Positions 1 through 5,870 of a stretch of 11,924 bases of DNA are shown piece by piece (the first letter of the stretch is position 1; each line of letters begins with the position of its first letter). This stretch comes from JBBRQP01 sp038226175. GTDB lineage: Bacteria; Cyanobacteriota; Cyanobacteriia; Gloeobacterales; Anthocerotibacteraceae. The stretch covers positions 1-11,924 of the forward strand of contig JBBRQP010000084.1 of the NCBI GenBank assembly GCA_038226175.1, written 5' to 3'. The notes under the pieces are model-generated. The model was not told where the DNA came from. It worked only from the letters and a program-made list of their open reading frames with translations, and did no database searches. The translations under genes and the position numbers were made by a program.

Positions 1-1
1 C

Positions 2-106
2 TTGGCGATTCAGAACCTATCAAAGAAATGGACGATGCCTATCCGTGATTGGAAAGGAGCCTTGAATCGGTTTGCGATTGAGTTTGAAGGGAGGTTACCA
101 ATGTGA
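2..106 (+). CDS. IS256-family transposase, C-terminal fragment (cut by window edge)
   Basis: The frame opening at base 2 encodes 34 residues ending in TGA at 104-106. The stretch reads LAIQNLSKKWTMPIRDWKG and continues to a C-terminal FEGRLPM. The pattern I(Q/R)NLSKKWTMPIRDWK followed by F.I.FEGRLP is the typical C-terminus of IS256-family (mutator type) DDE transposases; this is a recognition from memory of the family. The catalytic DDE residues lie upstream, outside the window, so I cannot tell whether the transposase is intact. The sequence following the stop has the character of an IS256-type right end, which supports the call. Confidence 0.82.
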   Translation: MAIQNLSKKWTMPIRDWKGALNRFAIEFEGRLPM

Positions 107-119
107 GATTTCTACACTG

Positions 120-163
120 ACACAATCTTCTTGACATACCCACACAATCTTCTTGACATACCC
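120..163 (+). repeat. Exact 22-bp tandem duplication at the IS end, each copy with TTGACA
   Basis: Bases 120-141 and 142-163 are identical. Each unit runs from ACACAATC to GACATACCC and contains the -35 consensus TTGACA (131-136 and 153-158) pointing toward the fibre gene at 203. I found no convincing -10 hexamer 16-18 bases downstream of either copy, so promoter activity is only a possibility. The duplication itself is directly visible. Confidence 0.9.
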
Positions 164-202
164 GAATTAGCACATCGCTAGTTTTAATATAAGGAGTTTG
201 CA

Positions 203-1555
203 GTGTTGTTTCGCCCCTCTTTCACTAAAAGTTATTCTTGCCATGCTTTATGTTTAGCTATTCCACTGTTATTAGCCACAACGCCGATGACGGCAAGTGC
301 TCAACCATACGTCATTACTGATAGCGGTAGCCCTTATCGAACGGCTGTTGGCTTTCAGACACTCAGATCTAACACCACTGGCGCCTACAACACTGCTAGT
401 GGCTATCAGGCACTCTTCTCTAACACCCGAGGCTCCTACAACACTGCTACCGGCTATCAGGCACTTTTCTATAACAAAGGTAACCAAAACATTCTTAACC
501 CTTTTGGCTCCTACAACACTGCTACTGGCTATCAAGCGCTCTTCTCTGGCTCCGGCTACGAAAACACTGCTACTGGCTATCAGGCGCTCTTCTCTAGTTC
601 CGGCGTCGAAAACACTGCTACTGGCTATCAGGCGCTCTTCTCTGGCTCCGGCAACCAAAACACTGCTACTGGGTGGCGGGCACTCAGATCTAACAGTGGA
701 GGCTCCGACAACACTGCTACTGGAGTTGGTGCACTCTACGCCAACACAACAGGTAGCCAAAACACTGCTAGTGGGGAGTCTGCACTCGGCGGTGACACCA
801 CAGGCTCCAATAACATTGCCATTGGCTATTTTGCAGGTGAACAAATTACCACCACAGGTAACAACATTGACATTGGGAACATAGGAGTTTCTGGAGACTC
901 AGGTGTTATCCGTATTGGCTGTACAGACTACACTACATGCACTTTCATCGCAAGTCCGCAAACTTCAACATTCATCGCCGGTATTAACGGGGTTACTGCC
1001 TCTGCTGGTGTCCCAGTTTTCATCAATGCCTCAGGTCAATTGGGCACAGTGACATCCTCTAAGCGTTTCAAGAAAGACATTCACACTCTTGGCACCGTCA
1101 GCGACAAACTATTGGATTTGCGTCCCGTTTCTTTTCGGTACAAAGAAGCAGCAGCCGACGGCACCTATCCGATTCAATACGGTTTGATAGCTGAGGAAGT
1201 AGCCAAGGTTTATCCCGACTTGGTGCAGTACGACAAAGATGGTAAACCTTTCACCATTTACTATCACTTGCTGACTCCTTTGCTGTTGAGTGAAGTGCAG
1301 AAGGAGCATCAACAGAATGTTACCCAGCAAGCAGAACTCGCAAGTTTCAAACAGAGAGACGCACAGCAGCAAGCTGAACTAGCTAGCCTCAAGCGGAGAG
1401 ACACACAGCATGAAGCAGAATTGACTAGCCTCAAGCAGCAGTTTGTGGTGCAAATGGCTTCTTTTAAGCAGACCATTAAACAGTTGACCCACCTAGTTCA
1501 AACTGGCAACTCAGCTAGCCTCACTCGTCCTCAGGTGCGTAACGTAAAACTCTGA
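203..1555 (+). CDS. Secreted fibre/adhesin-like protein with YadA-type repeats, S74 chaperone domain and coiled coil
   Basis: The 450-residue protein starts at GTG, chosen because AAGGAG (191-196) lies 6 bases upstream. Residues 1-33 form a signal peptide (hydrophobic core, cleavage near ASA-QP). Residues 46-220 hold about ten repeats of 16-17 residues built on NTATGYQALFS..G, resembling the left-handed beta-roll repeats of YadA-like heads and Hep/Hag repeats. Residues 285-370 match the S74 intramolecular chaperone domain of phage tail spikes (SSKRFKKDI, then YGLIAEEV.K..P.LV). S285/K290 or S286/K291 would fit the family's Ser-Lys self-cleavage dyad. The C-terminus (365-432) is a coiled coil with a repeated QAELASLKRRD-like unit. 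By analogy it forms a trimeric surface or secreted fibre. No phage genes are nearby, so a cell-surface adhesin is more likely than a tail fibre. Ligand and anchoring are unknown. Confidence 0.85.
   Translation: MLFRPSFTKSYSCHALCLAIPLLLATTPMTASAQPYVITDSGSPYRTAVGFQTLRSNTTGAYNTASGYQALFSNTRGSYNTATGYQALFYNKGNQNILNPFGSYNTATGYQALFSGSGYENTATGYQALFSSSGVENTATGYQALFSGSGNQNTATGWRALRSNSGGSDNTATGVGALYANTTGSQNTASGESALGGDTTGSNNIAIGYFAGEQITTTGNNIDIGNIGVSGDSGVIRIGCTDYTTCTFIASPQTSTFIAGINGVTASAGVPVFINASGQLGTVTSSKRFKKDIHTLGTVSDKLLDLRPVSFRYKEAAADGTYPIQYGLIAEEVAKVYPDLVQYDKDGKPFTIYYHLLTPLLLSEVQKEHQQNVTQQAELASFKQRDAQQQAELASLKRRDTQHEAELTSLKQQFVVQMASFKQTIKQLTHLVQTGNSASLTRPQVRNVKL
515..658 (+). repeat. Three near-identical 48-bp coding repeats in the fibre gene
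   Basis: Units 515-562, 563-610 and 611-658 each begin AACACTGCTACTGGCTATCA and encode a 16-residue NTATGYQALFS block. They differ from one another mainly in the last 15 bases. Flanking, more diverged units extend the array from about 338 to 862; one unit (442-514) carries an 8-residue insertion. Such in-frame units can expand or contract without breaking the reading frame. Confidence 0.9.
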
Positions 1556-1608
1556 TCTGGTTTTATATAGAGGCAGACCTTGAGGATATATCTAGCAGAA
1601 TGGGGTAT

Positions 1609-1631
1609 TTCTCTACGGATTGAGTAGAGAA
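1609..1631. terminator. Hairpin after the fibre gene, weak terminator candidate
   Basis: TTCTCTAC (1609-1616) and GTAGAGAA (1624-1631) form a perfect 8-bp stem with a 7-base loop, 53 bases after the fibre stop codon. No T-run follows on the + strand, so intrinsic termination is doubtful; it may instead protect the mRNA 3' end. Confidence 0.35.
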
Positions 1632-1656
1632 GTGCCCTCTGGCGTCACCAATAGTG

Positions 1657-1704
1657 GGTCTACTCAGATGGTTTGATAGTTTAGTGGAATCTGAGTAACA
1701 GACC
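1657..1704. other. Long imperfect hairpin containing the TACTCAGA octamer
   Basis: GGTCT plus ACTCAGAT (1657-1669) pairs with ATCTGAGT (1689-1696) and AGACC (1700-1704). This gives a 13-bp stem with a 3-base bulge and a 19-base loop. The octamer TACTCAGA occurs here in both orientations and again as a tandem pair at 1747-1762. Role unknown: it could be part of a structured RNA, a binding-site cluster or a decayed repeat. Confidence 0.5.
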
Positions 1705-1746
1705 AACCTTGACTAGGAGAGGGTTTCAGCATTTGTATTTTCCCAT

Positions 1747-1762
1747 TACTCAGATACTCAGA
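1747..1762 (+). repeat. Tandem TACTCAGA octamers
   Basis: TACTCAGA is repeated head to tail at 1747-1754 and 1755-1762, followed directly by a run of A residues. The same octamer is at 1661-1668 and, inverted, at 1690-1697. Four copies within about 100 bases is more than expected by chance for an octamer. Confidence 0.75.
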
Positions 1763-1851
1763 TAAAAAAAGAGGTCTACAGAAACACTTTCTCACATTGT
1801 GAAAGATTAAGAGTTTGGAGAAGTACCGTGACGGCTGAAATTAGCGCTGAA

Positions 1852-1888
1852 CACTATGATGTCTGTAGCGGTTAAGTAACATCTAGTG
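1852..1888. other. Hairpin upstream of the tRNA-like sequence
   Basis: CACTA-T-GATGT (1852-1862) pairs with ACATC-TAGTG (1879-1888), a 10-bp stem with one bulged T and a 16-base loop. It lies about 50 bases before the tRNA-Ser-like segment, where the missing 5' half of the tRNA would be expected. I do not recognise it as any known RNA family. Confidence 0.4.
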
Positions 1889-1923
1889 ACACTGTGAGTG
1901 ACAAAGCCTGAAATCCACTCCTA

Positions 1924-1997
1924 GCTTGATACCATAACGGTTTGAAACCGTCGTCGGGCGACCTACCGTGAGTTCAAATCCCACTCTCTGTGTACCA
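1924..1997 (+). pseudogene. tRNA-Ser(UGA)-like remnant lacking a recognisable 5' part
   Basis: The segment matches the 3' two-thirds of a serine tRNA. There is a D-loop-like TTGATACC, then an anticodon stem ACGG/CCGT (1937-1940, 1948-1951) with loop TTTGAAA (1941-1947) and anticodon TGA at 1943-1945. A long variable arm GTCG-GG-CGAC (1953-1962), typical of Ser/Leu/Tyr tRNAs, follows. The T arm is GTGAG-TTCAAAT-CCCAC (1968-1984), with one A-C mismatch. A 3' acceptor strand TCTCTGT, then G and TACCA, ends the segment. No upstream 7-mer pairs well with the acceptor strand at the right distance. I infer a truncated or decayed tRNA gene, possibly left by integration of a mobile element. A functional but unusual tRNA is less likely. 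Confidence 0.6.
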
Positions 1998-1998
1998 G

Positions 1999-2064
1999 TT
2001 TTGGCCTCAGCAACAGAAGTAAACGAACATCTGTGAGATGCTATATTTTGATCTGAGGCAAAAA
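1999..2064. other. Inverted repeat bracketing the putative nuclease promoter
   Basis: TTTTG-G-CCTCAG (1999-2010) pairs with CTGAGG-CAAAA (2053-2063) through 11 bp with one bulged G. The 42-base loop holds TATATT (2042-2047), a plausible -10 element for the nuclease gene; its -35 region (GTAAAC, 2019-2024) is poor. The arrangement could be an operator or, as RNA, a leader or terminator structure. It is 20 bases before the nuclease start. Confidence 0.4.
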
Positions 2065-2083
2065 ATTCACAGGTCTGAGCTAG

Positions 2084-2788
2084 ATGCCAAAGCTATCTTT
2101 TATCTCTGATATCGAACTAGAAAAGTCTGTCCAGCATCTTCTAACAGTTGCACATGATGCCAAAATAAAAGTCTCACAAAATATTAATAGTAACGTCATT
2201 GACCCATTTTCCATCTTGTTTCAAATGTCTGGCTTTGGCATAACTTCTGATGTCTGGAAAATCAGTGAAATGAATCGACAAGCAGAAAAGACCTTACAAA
2301 ATCATGTAGGAGAATTTCATCAGAAAATATTGGGTAAAGTATCCGGCTGGAAAGACCTTGGAACTGGGCAAATTATTGATTTGGAATGCCATGATAAAAG
2401 AATTATTGCGGAAGTGAAAAATAAACACAACACAATCTCTGGTGGAAAACTGACAAATTTGTATCATGAATTGGAAGATCAAGTGGTAGGTAAAAATAAA
2501 AAATATCAAAATTACACAGCTTACTATGTAGAAATAATTCCTAAAAAGCCTACACGCTTTAACGAGGAGTTTACACCTTCAAATAGAATTGCTGGTATCC
2601 GCCATCAAGGAAACCCTCTAATAAGAAAGATTGATGGTGCGAGTTTTTATGCGATGGTAACAGGTGAACCGGATGCTCTAGGACAACTTTTTGATGTACT
2701 GCCTGATGTAATAGAATCGCTCGGTAACTATAAATTTGAAGATAGAGCGTTTGCAAGAAGTTTTTTTACTGCTGCATTTGGGGAATAA
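2084..2788 (+). CDS. Type II restriction endonuclease, Eco47II family
   Basis: The 234-residue protein resembles the Eco47II/Sau96I-like nuclease family throughout, from HQKILG..SGWKDLGTG through EVKNKHNT, TAYYVEIIPK and the C-terminal IRKIDGASFYAMVTG. D99 and E110-V-K112 fit the PD-(D/E)xK metal-binding catalytic core. Characterised members cut GGNCC, so that specificity is inferred, not seen. Length is normal for the family. The ribosome-binding site is weak (AGGTCTGAG before ATG). The gene is visibly richer in A/T than the crtB block, as expected of an acquired module. Its last 23 bases overlap the 3' end of the convergent methyltransferase gene, which should protect the host DNA from this enzyme. 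Confidence 0.9.
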   Translation: MPKLSFISDIELEKSVQHLLTVAHDAKIKVSQNINSNVIDPFSILFQMSGFGITSDVWKISEMNRQAEKTLQNHVGEFHQKILGKVSGWKDLGTGQIIDLECHDKRIIAEVKNKHNTISGGKLTNLYHELEDQVVGKNKKYQNYTAYYVEIIPKKPTRFNEEFTPSNRIAGIRHQGNPLIRKIDGASFYAMVTGEPDALGQLFDVLPDVIESLGNYKFEDRAFARSFFTAAFGE

Positions 2789-4010
2789 CCATCATCGATG
2801 AAGGATCTGGATTTTGTTGCAACATAGCGATGAGACAACGACCAATATGGTAACCCAGGTTAACAGGAACGGCGTTGCCAATTTGTTTATATTGAGATGC
2901 CATTGCTCCTACAAAACTCCAGCTATCTGGAAATGATTGAATGCGGGCATATTCACGTACATTAAGCGGTCTGTTCTCTGATGGATGGCAACGTTCAGTC
3001 TGCTTCTGGGCTGGGTTACACGTTAAAGTTAATGACGGTTCATCCCATGATAATCGCCGTGCCATCCCCGTCTTTCCACCTCCTAAATAAAAACTTGCCC
3101 CCATATATTCTTGGCGAATCGGCATGGGTAAATCACGCCAATATCCGCCTTCGGGAATAAGCGACATAATGTTATATTTCTTACTTGTATAGAGCTGTCC
3201 AAGTGAAGGCGGCACATCAATTAAGGCTTCTCGTAAACTTACGGTATAGTCCTGCTCTTTTGGAAAACAAATCGGTAAATCTAAATCTTTTCTAACGCCA
3301 ATTATGACTAAACGCTCACGTTTTTGGGGTACATCAAGATATTGAGCGCGCAAAATACGATATTCAACCCGATAATCTAAATCACTGAGAATTTGCAGCA
3401 TGGTTTGAAGCGTACGGCCTTGATCATGTTTTTCCAAACCTCTAACATTTTCGCCAACAATAACTTTGGGATCGATTGCTTTAATTGCACGAATATATTC
3501 AAAAAATAAGGTGCCACGGATATCTTCAAAGCCTAATCGTTTACCTGCATAACTAAATGCCTGACAAGGAAAGCCACCCGTCACAATATCAGCTTGTACG
3601 CCCGTAAAGTCTACGTGAGCGATATCATCACAAATAACAGACCAATTCGGGCGATTGGTTCTCAATGTTTCTACAGCATATTTATCAATTTCAACCAGCA
3701 ATTTAGCTCTAAGTCCAGCATTTTCCAGACCCAAGGCCAACCCACCCGTACCCGCAAATAACTCGACTACGCTTAAGTCTGTTGATTCTTTTGCTTTGAG
3801 CACACGCAATACATTTCCTGTCCCGCCTGAGAGTTTATGTTTTAATCTCTCAAGTTCTGCAACAGAAAATAAGCGATGACCGTATTCTGAACGTTTGGTT
3901 TTGACTAGACCTTTTTTTTCCCAGCGGCGGATTGTATCAAAAGAAACGCCTAAATATTCGCTGGCATGAGCTATGGACATACTATCGGCATGGTCTATCG
4001 GTTTTTCCAT
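2766..4010 (-). CDS. DNA (cytosine-5-)-methyltransferase with N-terminal MerR-like helix-turn-helix
   Basis: This is the modification partner of the Eco47II-like nuclease and presumably methylates a cytosine within the same site. The chosen start gives 414 residues. Residues 12-59 form a MerR/excisionase-type winged helix (SIAHASEYLGVSFDTIRRWE, then HRLFSVAELERL). The methyltransferase domain shows motif I FAGTGG (85-90), motif IV PCQ with catalytic Cys149, motif VI ENV (187-189), motif VIII QKRER (229-233) and motif X QIGNAVPV (376-383). The recognition domain lies between VIII and X. A GTG at 4094 would give 442 residues and an ATG at 3980 gives 404. The start at 4010 is preferred because a near-consensus promoter ends 25 bases upstream, inside the longer version. 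No clear Shine-Dalgarno is visible. N-terminal HTH domains in other m5C methyltransferases (M.SsoII, M.EcoRII) act as self-repressors, so autoregulation is a reasonable inference. Confidence 0.9.
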   Translation of the reverse strand: MEKPIDHADSMSIAHASEYLGVSFDTIRRWEKKGLVKTKRSEYGHRLFSVAELERLKHKLSGGTGNVLRVLKAKESTDLSVVELFAGTGGLALGLENAGLRAKLLVEIDKYAVETLRTNRPNWSVICDDIAHVDFTGVQADIVTGGFPCQAFSYAGKRLGFEDIRGTLFFEYIRAIKAIDPKVIVGENVRGLEKHDQGRTLQTMLQILSDLDYRVEYRILRAQYLDVPQKRERLVIIGVRKDLDLPICFPKEQDYTVSLREALIDVPPSLGQLYTSKKYNIMSLIPEGGYWRDLPMPIRQEYMGASFYLGGGKTGMARRLSWDEPSLTLTCNPAQKQTERCHPSENRPLNVREYARIQSFPDSWSFVGAMASQYKQIGNAVPVNLGYHIGRCLIAMLQQNPDPSSMMVIPQMQQ

Positions 4011-4035
4011 GGTAACCACTGCATAGGCAAGGGTT

Positions 4036-4064
4036 ACTATAAAGCCTTTGGAGTAGTTTAGCAA
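4036..4064 (-). promoter_or_regulatory. Sigma70-type promoter for the methyltransferase
   Basis: On the minus strand TTGCTA (4064-4059) and TATAGT (4041-4036) are separated by exactly 17 bases. Transcription would start about 18 bases before the ATG at 4010, giving a very short leader. This supports the 4010 start over the GTG at 4094, which would lie upstream of the promoter. Confidence 0.55.
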
Positions 4065-4220
4065 GTCTCCTGTGGGCTGAATAAGGTTGTGCACGCTTCT
4101 TGAGCCATCGTGATGCGTAAGAGGTAAAGCGTAGTGTCAAACACCATAACCCTCGCTTCAAAGAGTTAATTATGCTTTTTTGAGAAACTTGCGCGTAGAG
4201 AAGTGCGCGTGGAAGGTAAA

Positions 4221-5135
4221 ATGGTATTGTTACAAAACGTGAAGTTTGCGACAGGAGTGGTGGTGACAGCCTTCGTTCAGTTTCCATTGCAGGAAGCCTA
4301 TCAAGCCTGTCAACAGGTCATTAATCAGCATTCCACGACATTTTATTGGGGAACTCGCTTATTTCCGCCTGGTAAACGCCAAGCGATGTGGGCGGTTTAC
4401 TGCTGGTGTCGGCGCACCGATGAATTGGTAGATAATGCCAAAACTCAACCCGCCACCTTTGAGCTACTTGAAAAGTGGGAATACGAACTAGAGAGAACCT
4501 TTGCTGGTCACCCAGCTACCGCCGAAGATGCGGCATTGACCCACGCGGTAAGCCTTTATCCACTGACTATCGAACCCTTCCGCGACATGGTTCGCGGTAT
4601 GCGCATGGACTTGACCCAAAACCGCTATCAAACCTTTGAAGAGCTGTATCTTTATTGTTATCGGGTGGCAGGCACAGTCGGGCTGATGAGTTCGGCGGTG
4701 ATGGGTTTTGAGCCGGGGGCAGCTGATGGCACCGATGAAGCTGTAGCCCTAGGCATTGCGATGCAGTTGAGTAATATTTTGCGCGATGTGGGCGAAGATG
4801 CGCGACGGGGTCGGATTTATATTCCGCTAGCGGAGATGCAAAAATTTGATTATAGCGAAGCCGACTTGCTCAACAATGTCTTAGATGAACGCTGGACTAA
4901 ATTAATGGCTTTCCAGATTGACCGGACTCGGGATTATTATGCCCAAGCTGAGCGCGGCATTGCCAAATTACAACGAGATAGCCGCTGGCCAGTCTGGGCA
5001 TCGCTTTTGTTTTATCGTGGTATTTTGGATCAAATCGAGCGTAATGGCTACCAAAATTTTAGTCAACGCGCCTATGTTTCTGACCTGCAAAAACTTCTGA
5101 CACTGCCTAAGGCATGGCTACGCGCCCAAAATTAG
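4221..5135 (+). CDS. crtB: Phytoene synthase
   Basis: The enzyme condenses two geranylgeranyl diphosphates to phytoene, the first committed step of carotenoid synthesis, probably at the thylakoid or cytoplasmic membrane surface. The 304-residue protein has both aspartate-rich motifs, DELVD (67-71) and DVGED (189-193). It also has the family signature around YCYRVAGTVGLM (144-155) and an AVYCWCRRTDELVD stretch typical of cyanobacterial and plant enzymes. ATG 4221 is preferred because GGAAGG precedes it and it gives a family-like N-terminus; GTG at 4203 or 4209 would add 6 or 4 residues. The last 22 bases overlap the downstream lipoprotein gene. Many cyanobacteria place this gene after phytoene desaturase, but here the upstream neighbour is the restriction-modification module. 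The divergent 210-base gap shows no clear promoter for crtB. Confidence 0.95.
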   Translation: MVLLQNVKFATGVVVTAFVQFPLQEAYQACQQVINQHSTTFYWGTRLFPPGKRQAMWAVYCWCRRTDELVDNAKTQPATFELLEKWEYELERTFAGHPATAEDAALTHAVSLYPLTIEPFRDMVRGMRMDLTQNRYQTFEELYLYCYRVAGTVGLMSSAVMGFEPGAADGTDEAVALGIAMQLSNILRDVGEDARRGRIYIPLAEMQKFDYSEADLLNNVLDERWTKLMAFQIDRTRDYYAQAERGIAKLQRDSRWPVWASLLFYRGILDQIERNGYQNFSQRAYVSDLQKLLTLPKAWLRAQN

Positions 5136-5860
5136 TTGGTTTATGGCTGCTATTGTGGGTCTTGGTGGCCTGCGGATTACCTACGACTAGTTTGAAGCAA
5201 CGGCTCAAGGATTTTCCTCAGATCAGCAGTGCGCCAGGATTTAGCTTAGAGACAGCGGATATTCTCTACCCAGAGTGGTTTATGGGCACATGGCGTGTTG
5301 CCTCCACATCACAAGCTGTTGAAGCCCCATTGGGGGTCGAATTTATCAATGCAGCGAGTTTTGCTCGAGCCCAACGAGAGCGCGGCAAAACTCTGATTTA
5401 CTATGCTCGTTTTGTACGTAATGACCAAGGCGAGGTAGTGGCGGATCGCGCTTTTAATACAATTGCCATTACCGAAGCGCTGCTTGGCAAAAAATCTGTC
5501 CTCAATGTGACGGCGGCTAATCCTAATCATTTGACCATTGACATGATCGGCAATCGCCGGGGTGAACTGGACATCACCCGCCGCCATAGTGAAATCCCGT
5601 GCTCAAATTGTTTTGCCAGTTCTGAATTTTATCGTCAGGTGTTGGTGAGCCTCGGCGATATTCCGACGACAAAAGATATCGAGGCGACTAACCTGTATCA
5701 ACGCCAAGATGCCCAACATGTCACAGGCGACCAGATGACAGCGGTATTTTTGACCCCGACCGATGAACTATTTTTTCAGGCTGGAGGCAAGGCAGTGACA
5801 GTTTATCGCTATCGTTTACAGTTTACAGCGGTCACGGCGCTACCACAGAACAAAGGTTAA
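5114..5860 (+). CDS. Exported lipoprotein, DUF6816-like, with a CxxC motif
   Basis: The 248-residue protein has a short basic N-terminus, a hydrophobic segment and a lipobox LVAC with Cys20, so it is probably a lipoprotein. The YPEWFMGTWRV motif at 52-62, followed by a beta-rich body, resembles a lipocalin-like family of cyanobacteria and plastids (DUF6816); the assignment is from memory and the function is unknown to me. A CSNC motif at 163-166 could form a redox-active or structural disulfide. The start codon lies inside the end of crtB, which points to translational coupling, and dsbD begins 10 bases after the stop. The context suggests a role in the envelope or thylakoid lumen, perhaps as a client of the DsbD protein; this is inference. 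Confidence 0.75.
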   Translation: MATRPKLVGLWLLLWVLVACGLPTTSLKQRLKDFPQISSAPGFSLETADILYPEWFMGTWRVASTSQAVEAPLGVEFINAASFARAQRERGKTLIYYARFVRNDQGEVVADRAFNTIAITEALLGKKSVLNVTAANPNHLTIDMIGNRRGELDITRRHSEIPCSNCFASSEFYRQVLVSLGDIPTTKDIEATNLYQRQDAQHVTGDQMTAVFLTPTDELFFQAGGKAVTVYRYRLQFTAVTALPQNKG

Positions 5861-5870
5861 AGTAGGAAGT

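Larger units (their letters stand above)
1..163 (+). mobile_element. Right end of an IS256-family insertion sequence
   Basis: The transposase terminus is followed within 15 bases by a short region ending in TTCTTGACATACCC, of the kind found as terminal inverted repeats in IS256-like elements (the opposite end would read GGGTATGTCAAGAA). The end is either at 141 or at 163, because the last 22 bases are present twice in tandem. The left end is outside the window, so neither the inverted-repeat partner nor the target duplication (usually 8-9 bp) can be confirmed. No second copy of this end was seen elsewhere in the window. Confidence 0.65.
1556..2083. other. Gene-free structured interval between the fibre gene and the nuclease gene
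   Basis: No supported protein-coding gene lies here. The 528 bases hold four hairpins or inverted repeats, the TACTCAGA cluster and the tRNA-Ser-like segment listed separately. The remainder shows nothing I can name. Confidence 0.6.

Noticed and set aside
153..182. Complete sigma70 promoter at the IS end
   Set aside because: TTGACA is perfect, but the hexamers at 16-18 bases spacing (TCGCTA, CGCTAG, GCTAGT) do not resemble TATAAT.
272..884. Long open frames on both strands across the fibre repeats
   Set aside because: They owe their length to the periodic coding repeat; their translations mirror the repeat in other frames, and no start signal is evident.
203..1555. Fibre gene as part of a phage or a contractile injection system
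   Set aside because: It has a signal peptide, and no baseplate, sheath, tube or assembly genes lie nearby.
1816..1860. Stretch GGAGAAG...GGCTGAAATTAGCG as the 5' half of the tRNA-Ser, separated by an intron
   Set aside because: The D-arm-like GGCTGA...AGC is suggestive, but the acceptor strand does not pair with TCTCTGT and I could not identify a group I intron core between the halves.
4094..4094. GTG 4094 as the methyltransferase start
   Set aside because: It would place a near-consensus promoter inside the coding region and add a 28-residue tail not expected before the HTH domain. It cannot be fully excluded.
3982..4287. 101-residue minus-strand frame over the methyltransferase-crtB gap
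   Set aside because: It overlaps both genes, has no ribosome-binding site and its composition is unlike a real protein.
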